Assembly (NCBI GenBank): GCA_036377055.1
Contig: DASUZD010000147.1
Coordinates: 1 to 27,961, forward strand
Direction of reading: 5' to 3'
DNA length: 27,961 nt
Origin: DASUZD01 sp036377055
GTDB taxonomy: Bacteria; Actinomycetota; Thermoleophilia; Gaiellales; Gaiellaceae
Part shown: positions 23,907-27,961 of the stretch, in pieces
Layout: each line of letters starts with the position of its first letter
How positions within the stretch are numbered: position 1 is the stretch's first letter
Made by a program: the position numbers and the translations under genes
The notes under the pieces: generated by a model
What the model was told of the DNA's origin: nothing
Databases searched by the model: none
Seen by the model: the letters and a program-made list of their open reading frames with translations, nothing else

Positions 23907-25133
23907 CTAGACCCGGCGTGCGCCGACGTACGTCCGGGCGTACCACCCGGTGATCGTCGAGACCTTGACCACATCGCCGGTGTGGGGCGCGTGGATGAAC
24001 TGGTTCGCGCCGATGTAGATGCCGACGTGGCCGAGGCCGTCGAAGAAGACGAGATCGCCCGGCTGGAGGCCCTCCCGCGACACGGGCACGCCGAGTCCGT
24101 ACTGCGCGACCGTGTAGTGCGGCAGCGCGATTCCGATCTGCGCGTAGACGTACATGACGAGCCCGGAGCAGTCGAAGCCGGCCGGTGACGCTCCGCCCCA
24201 GCGGTACGGGACGCCAAGGTAGCGGGCCGCGATCGCGGCCGTCTCCGGGTGGCCGCCGCCGATCGGCGCAGGCGGCGGGGGCGGAGTCGGAGGAGCCGGC
24301 GGTGGGGGAGCGGGCGGCGGCGGCGCGGGTGGAGCCGGCGGCGGCGAAGGAGGCGACGGCGCCGACGGCGGATTGGCCGCGGGCGCCGGGCGTGCCGTTT
24401 GTCTCGACCTCCGCGCCGCGAGCGCGCGCCGTCGTGCGGCCTCGCGCTCCCGCACCCGCGCCAGCGCGACCAGCCGCTCGCGCGCGAGCCGCGCCCGCGC
24501 CTCCGCGGCGAGCCGACGCTCACGCGCGCGCTCGCGGGCGCGCAAGACGACGATCTGCGACCTGATCGACGCCAGCAGCGTCCGCCGGCGTGCGAGCTTC
24601 GCCTCGATCTCCGCCTTGGTCGTGCCGAGCTTCGCCACCTCCCGGGCGCGCGCCGCCTGCTCGTGCTCCAGCCGCTGCTCGCGCCGGGCCAGCTCCGCCT
24701 TCCACGCGGCTGCCGCGTCGGCGATGTGCCGGTCTTGCCGGGCGACGGCCCTTGCCGCCTCCACGCGGTCGACGAGGTCGGCGAGGCTCGAGGCGCCGAG
24801 CAGGATCTCGAGCGGCGACGGCCGGTCGGATTCGTAGATCGCGACGAGACGCCGCTCGAGTCGCGCCTGCGCGATCCGGAGGTTCGCGCGCGCCCGAGCA
24901 AGCCGGAGCTCCGCGACGCGCAGCTCGCGCCGCGTAGCGGCCAGCCTCACGCGGGCGCCGTCGTACGCGTCCACCGTCCGGCCGAGGTCGGAGTCGATCC
25001 GCGAGATCTCGGCCAGCACGTGTGCCGCCTGAACCTGCTTCTGTGCGATCGGCGGCGGCGCAGCGTCGGTCTTCGCCGCAGCAACGGACGCGGCCGCGAC
25101 AGCGAGGACTGCGAGGGCGGGTCTCGGTCGCAT
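23907..25133 (-). CDS. Secreted NlpC/P60 peptidoglycan endopeptidase with coiled coil and proline-rich linker
   Basis: This is a 408-residue exported wall hydrolase. Residues 1 to about 24 form a signal peptide (RPRPALAVLAVAAASVAAA). Residues about 30-265 are charged and Ala/Arg/Leu-rich with heptad character, a long coiled coil like those of the RipA, CwlO and PcsB types that hold the enzyme off until activated. A linker of about 40 residues is almost only Pro and Ala. The last 110 or so residues are the NlpC/P60 domain with the catalytic cysteine in FDCSGLVMYVYAQIG, the histidine in GHVGIYIG and the third residue in HAPHTGD. It would cut the gamma-D-Glu to diaminopimelate bond and so remodel peptidoglycan. 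ATG at 25133 was chosen because it starts the signal peptide; the frame is open far upstream, antisense to phoH. No Shine-Dalgarno is visible. Confidence 0.88.
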   Translation of the reverse strand: MRPRPALAVLAVAAASVAAAKTDAAPPPIAQKQVQAAHVLAEISRIDSDLGRTVDAYDGARVRLAATRRELRVAELRLARARANLRIAQARLERRLVAIYESDRPSPLEILLGASSLADLVDRVEAARAVARQDRHIADAAAAWKAELARREQRLEHEQAARAREVAKLGTTKAEIEAKLARRRTLLASIRSQIVVLRARERARERRLAAEARARLARERLVALARVREREAARRRALAARRSRQTARPAPAANPPSAPSPPSPPPAPPAPPPPAPPPPAPPTPPPPPAPIGGGHPETAAIAARYLGVPYRWGGASPAGFDCSGLVMYVYAQIGIALPHYTVAQYGLGVPVSREGLQPGDLVFFDGLGHVGIYIGANQFIHAPHTGDVVKVSTITGWYARTYVGARRV

Positions 25134-25222
25134 GCGGGGGAGGGAGGAGCGGGGGACCGCCCGTTCCGTCGTCGGGCGCAGGCTACTGCGTCGGAGACCC
25201 TGGGCCAGTCCAGGGCTGTGCC

Positions 25223-25228
25223 TACACT
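25223..25228 (+). promoter_or_regulatory. -10 box of phoH (leaderless geometry)
   Basis: TACACT lies 7 nt before the GTG at 25236, within the short gap of about 100 nt between the divergent wall hydrolase and phoH genes. A TAGCCT on the opposite strand (25185-25180) is a possible -10 box for the hydrolase gene, so the two promoters would be back to back. Confidence 0.45.
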
Positions 25229-25235
25229 GAGCCTG

Positions 25236-26195
25236 GTGCAGGAAGTCCTGTCGGTTTCGAACGATGTTGCGGCGGAGCTCGCGGGCATCTCCGACGGCGT
25301 CCTCGACGCCCTCCGCGACCGGCTCCACTGCACGATCCTCCTCCGCGGCAACCGCCTGACGATCGAGGGCGACGACAGCGCCGTGGCTGCCGCGCGCGCT
25401 GTCGTCGACGAGCTGGTCGAGCTCGTCCAGGGCGGCCACGACATCGGGCCGGGCACGGTCGACGCGGTCGTGTCCGCGCTGGACGAATCGGAGGACATTC
25501 GTGACGTCTTCGAGGACGTCGTCTGGCGGCACCGCGGCAAGAAGATCGCGCCGAAGACCATCAACCAGAAGCGGTACGTGGACGCGATCCGGAACCACAC
25601 GGTGACGTTCGCGATCGGACCGGCCGGGACGGGCAAGACCTATCTCGCGATGGCGCTCGCCGTGGCCGCGCTCGCGGAGAAGGAGGTCGGCCGGATCATC
25701 CTCACGCGCCCGGCCGTGGAGGCGGGCGAGCGGCTCGGCTTCCTGCCGGGCGACATGCTCGCGAAGGTCGACCCGTACCTCCGCCCGCTCTTCGACGCGC
25801 TCTACGACATGCTCGACGCCGACCGGCTGGCGGCCTACATGGACCGCGGGACGATCGAGGTTGCGCCGCTCGCGTTCATGCGCGGTCGGACCCTGAACGA
25901 CTCGTTCATCATCCTCGACGAGGCGCAGAACACGAGCCCGGAGCAGATGCAGATGTTCCTGACCCGCCTCGGCTTCGGCTCGAAGGTGGTGGTGACGGGC
26001 GACGTGACGCAGATCGACCTGCCGCGGGAGCAGGCGTCCGGCCTGATCCAGGTTCAGGGCATCCTGGCGTCGATCGACGGCATCGCATTCATCCGCTTCG
26101 GGCACAAGGACGTCGTGCGGCACAAGCTCGTGCAGCGGATCGTCGAGGCGTACAAGCTGCACGCGGAGGAGACCGGGACACAGCGACGCAAGTAG
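25236..26195 (+). CDS. phoH: PhoH-like ATPase (YbeZ)
   Basis: This is a 319-residue P-loop ATPase of the PhoH family. Walker A GPAGTGKT is at residues 128-135 in TVTFAIGPAGTGKTYLAMALAV, and Walker B is in FIILDEAQNTSPEQMQMFLTRLG. GYRIG-like features are replaced by VVTGDVTQIDLP, also a family hallmark. The N-terminal 110 or so residues contain a small domain with LRGNRLTIEGDDSAV as in YbeZ. The family is linked to RNA metabolism and works beside the YbeY RNase, whose gene follows after 6 nt. The frame is open far upstream, but the GTG at 25236 gives the family N-terminus and sits 7 nt after a TACACT box. Confidence 0.93.
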   Translation: MQEVLSVSNDVAAELAGISDGVLDALRDRLHCTILLRGNRLTIEGDDSAVAAARAVVDELVELVQGGHDIGPGTVDAVVSALDESEDIRDVFEDVVWRHRGKKIAPKTINQKRYVDAIRNHTVTFAIGPAGTGKTYLAMALAVAALAEKEVGRIILTRPAVEAGERLGFLPGDMLAKVDPYLRPLFDALYDMLDADRLAAYMDRGTIEVAPLAFMRGRTLNDSFIILDEAQNTSPEQMQMFLTRLGFGSKVVVTGDVTQIDLPREQASGLIQVQGILASIDGIAFIRFGHKDVVRHKLVQRIVEAYKLHAEETGTQRRK

Positions 26196-26201
26196 GCGGA
26201 G

Positions 26202-26579
26202 TTGATCGAGGTCGAGGTCGAGAACCGAAGCGGGGCGAGCGTGCCGGCGGACGCGGCGGCGGACCTGACACGGCGCGTGCTCGCGGCCGAAGGCGTCGAC
26301 GCCGGCGAGATCGGGCTCGCGTTCGTCGCGCCGGAGGAGATCCGCGCGCTCAAGCGCGAGCATCTCGGCGTCGACGAGGTCACCGACGTGCTCTCGTTCC
26401 CGATCGACGGTCGCGACGAGCTTCCCGACGGCGTGCCGCGCCAGCTCGGAGACGTCGTGCTCTGCGCGGAGGTCGTCGGCGAGCGCTGGCGCGAGCCGCT
26501 CGTCCACGGGCTGCTGCATCTGCTGGGGTATGACCACGGGTCCGAGATGGAGCAACGCGAGCGCCTCCACGCCGCATGA
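26202..26579 (+). CDS. ybeY: Endoribonuclease YbeY (rRNA maturation factor)
   Basis: This is a 125-residue metal-dependent RNase involved in 16S rRNA 3' maturation and 70S quality control. The zinc motif HxxxHxxGYDH is present as HGLLHLLGYDH, followed by GSEMEQRE. LKREHLGVDEVTDVLSFP and QLGDVVLCAE are also standard. TTG at 26202 starts the conserved N-terminus (IEVEVENRSG) and has a GGCGGAG-like stretch right before it (26195-26201), 6 nt after the phoH stop. The C-terminus overlaps the next gene by ATGA. The length is slightly short but complete. Confidence 0.93.
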   Translation: MIEVEVENRSGASVPADAAADLTRRVLAAEGVDAGEIGLAFVAPEEIRALKREHLGVDEVTDVLSFPIDGRDELPDGVPRQLGDVVLCAEVVGERWREPLVHGLLHLLGYDHGSEMEQRERLHAA

Positions 26580-27298
26580 GCACGCCCCGCCGAGCCCCGT
26601 CGATCCTCGAGAGCTTCAACTACGCCTTCGAGGGCATCATCCACGTGCTCCGCACGCAGCGGAACATGCGGATCCACTTCGTCGTGGCGGCCGTCGTCCT
26701 CGTCGTTGCGTTCGCCGCCGGCGTCACGAACTACGAGCTGATCGCGCTTCTCCTCTCGATCGCCTTCGTGCTGATCGCGGAGATGATCAACTCGGCGCTC
26801 GAAAGCGCGATCGACGTCGCGACGACCGAGTTCGATCCGCACGCGAAGCTGGGCAAGGACATCGCGGCGGGCGCCGTCCTGATCGCGACCGTCAACGCCA
26901 TCGCCGTCGGGTACCTCGTCTTCGCGCGGCGGCTCTCGGATCCGAGCTCGCGGCTGCTCGACCGCGTCCGCAACGCGCCCATCGACCTGACGCTGATCGC
27001 GCTCGTGGTGACGATCATCGTCGTGATCGCGACGAAGGCGCTCACCGGCCGCGGGACACCGCTCCGGGGCGGGCTTCCCTCGGGCCACGCCGCGGTCGCC
27101 TTCGCGGGCTGGATGGCGGCGACGTACATCCTCGGCGACAACCGCCACCGGTTCCTGGTCTCGACGCTCACGTTCGTGATGGCGCTGCTGGTCGCCCAGA
27201 CGCGGGTCGAGTCGGGGGTCCACTCGCTGCTCGAGGTCGCCTACGGCGGGCTGATCGGCGCGATCGTCACGCTGGTCCTCTTTCAGGCGTTCGCGTGA
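26576..27298 (+). CDS. DgkA-like lipid kinase fused to PAP2 phosphatase
   Basis: This is a 240-residue membrane protein with two enzyme domains. Residues 1 to about 115 match prokaryotic diacylglycerol/undecaprenol kinase: SFNYAFEGIIHVLRTQRNMRIH, EMINSALESAIDVAT (usually ExxNTAIExxVD) and KLGKDIAAGAVLIA. Residues about 130-240 match the PAP2 phosphatase family: KALTGRGTP, the catalytic PSGH in GLPSGHAAVAF, and TRVESGVHSLLEVAYGG, corresponding to SRxxxGxHxxxD with Glu in place of the final Asp. Hydrophobic segments are spread over both halves. It would phosphorylate and/or dephosphorylate isoprenoid or glycerol lipids, for example recycling the undecaprenyl carrier. In many Gram-positive genomes dgkA alone occupies this slot between ybeY and cdd. 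ATG overlaps the ybeY stop, and its own stop overlaps cdd (GTGA). Confidence 0.85.
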   Translation: MSTPRRAPSILESFNYAFEGIIHVLRTQRNMRIHFVVAAVVLVVAFAAGVTNYELIALLLSIAFVLIAEMINSALESAIDVATTEFDPHAKLGKDIAAGAVLIATVNAIAVGYLVFARRLSDPSSRLLDRVRNAPIDLTLIALVVTIIVVIATKALTGRGTPLRGGLPSGHAAVAFAGWMAATYILGDNRHRFLVSTLTFVMALLVAQTRVESGVHSLLEVAYGGLIGAIVTLVLFQAFA

Positions 27299-27663
27299 CC
27301 GACGAGCAGCTCTACGAGCGGGCACGGGCGGCGGCGGCGCGGGCCTACGCGCCCTATTCGAATTTTTTGGTCGGCGCCGCGCTGCTCGGCCGCGACGGAC
27401 GCGTCTGGGAGGGCGTGAACGTCGAGAACGCGTCCTACTCGCTCGGCGTCTGCGCGGAGCGGGCGGCGATCGCGCGGGCCGTCTCGGACGCCGGGCGGAG
27501 GCCGGGCGACTTCGAGGCGATCGCGATCACGGCCTCCCCCTGCGGGGGGTGCCGCCAGTGGCTGGTCGAGTTCAAGCTCGACCGTGTTGTCTATCAAGAT
27601 AACGATGGCCGTATGGTGACACGCACCCCGGACGACCTCCTGCCGGACACGTTCGTGCTGTGA
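27295..27663 (+). CDS. cdd: Cytidine deaminase
   Basis: This is a 122-residue enzyme that deaminates cytidine and deoxycytidine to uridine products for pyrimidine salvage. The zinc site is formed by CAE (Cys 53, Glu 55 as proton shuttle) in SLGVCAERAAI and the PCGGC pair (Cys 83, Cys 86) in SPCGGCRQWLVEF. YAPYSNFLVGAALLGRDGRVWEGVNVENASY is the standard substrate loop (FxVgA... G.NvEnasy). The length is that of the small tetrameric type. GTG at 27295 overlaps the previous stop as GTGA; its own stop overlaps the era start (GTGA). Confidence 0.95.
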   Translation: MTDEQLYERARAAAARAYAPYSNFLVGAALLGRDGRVWEGVNVENASYSLGVCAERAAIARAVSDAGRRPGDFEAIAITASPCGGCRQWLVEFKLDRVVYQDNDGRMVTRTPDDLLPDTFVL

Positions 27664-27961
27664 AATCGGGCTTCGTGGCCGCCGCCGGGCGGCCGAACGT
27701 CGGCAAGTCGACGCTGGTGAACGCGCTCTGCGGCGGGAAGGTCGCGATCGTCTCGGACAAGCCGCAGACGACGCGCCGGCGGATCTTCGCGATCGCGAAC
27801 GGCGACGACCATCAGCTCGTGCTCGCCGACCTGCCCGGGTTCCAGCGGCCGCGCGACGCCCTGACCGAGCACATGCAGCGCACCGTGGACACGTCGTTCG
27901 AGGACGTGGACGCCGTGCTCTTCGTCCTCTCGGCGCGCGAGCGGATCGGCGCCGGCGACCG
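27660..27961 (+). CDS. era: GTPase Era, N-terminal part (runs off the window)
   Basis: The first 100 or so residues of the Era GTPase, which checks 16S rRNA 3' end maturation and 30S assembly. The P-loop GRPNVGKST is at residues 10-18, and the switch I region is SDKPQTTRRRIFAI, the Era hallmark. The G3 motif appears as DLPGFQRP, where Era often has DTPGxHKP. It ends at the window edge before the G4 motif and the KH domain. GTG at 27660 overlaps the cdd stop. Position after ybeY-dgkA-cdd is the classical one and agrees with a shared ribosome-maturation role with YbeY. Confidence 0.95.
   Translation, partial: MKSGFVAAAGRPNVGKSTLVNALCGGKVAIVSDKPQTTRRRIFAIANGDDHQLVLADLPGFQRPRDALTEHMQRTVDTSFEDVDAVLFVLSARERIGAGD

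Noticed and set aside
25134..26570. The wall hydrolase frame continuing upstream on the minus strand across phoH
   Set aside because: The extension is antisense to phoH and ybeY and lacks motifs; the signal peptide begins at the ATG at 25133.

Overview
This is a very GC-rich, gene-dense bacterial chromosome segment that looks like a high-GC actinobacterium. The content suggests the class Thermoleophilia (Gaiella/Solirubrobacter-like), but that placement is inference. Supporting points are a single fused CofG-CofH (FbiC-type) F420 enzyme, a single-membrane cell-wall gene set, many GTG starts and chains of ATGA/GTGA stop-start overlaps. No CRISPR array, insertion sequence, prophage, tRNA or rRNA was seen.

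Layout. (1) 1-4052: the tail of a tyrosine-phosphatase-like gene, then a branched-chain amino-acid ABC importer (livF, livH, livM, livJ) with no livG in view. (2) 4161-6557: fused F420 deazaflavin synthase. It ends tail-to-tail with lysA (minus strand, 7798-6554); the two stop codons share one CTAG. (3) 7799-8235: divergent lysA/leuS region. It has three tandem hairpins, then a promoter, a six-codon leader ORF (Met-Gln-Glu-Leu-Leu-Leu), alternative RNA pairings and an intrinsic terminator just before leuS. (4) 8236-13750: leuS, comEA, comEC (channel part only) and holA. (5) 13854-14120: rpsT on the minus strand. (6) 14196-20918: murJ, lepA, hemW, hrcA, dnaJ. (7) 20915-23799: prmA, mtaB, a HIT-family gene and yqeY. 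(8) 23907-25133: a secreted NlpC/P60 wall hydrolase on the minus strand. (9) 25236-27961: phoH, ybeY, a DgkA-PAP2 fusion, cdd and the start of era, all tightly overlapped.

The genes are mostly housekeeping: protein synthesis and its quality control (leuS, lepA, prmA, rpsT, yqeY, mtaB, ybeY, era), the heat-shock response (hrcA, dnaJ), envelope building (murJ, NlpC/P60, DgkA-PAP2, lysA), DNA uptake and replication (comEA, comEC, holA) and cofactors (FbiC, HemW).

The most interesting system is regulatory. The leuS leader reads as a complete ribosome-mediated leucine attenuator in miniature: three leucine codons, a stop, then segments that can pair 1:2, 2:3 and 3:4, where 3:4 is a perfect terminator stem with six T. 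Its leader ORF starts 8 nt after a TANNNT -10 box, so it is probably translated from a leaderless 5' end. The same geometry (a -10 hexamer 7-9 nt before the start codon) recurs before livJ, murJ, dnaJ, mtaB and phoH. Two genes, prmA and the HIT gene, are best explained by CTG start codons and would be truncated or missed by standard gene calling.
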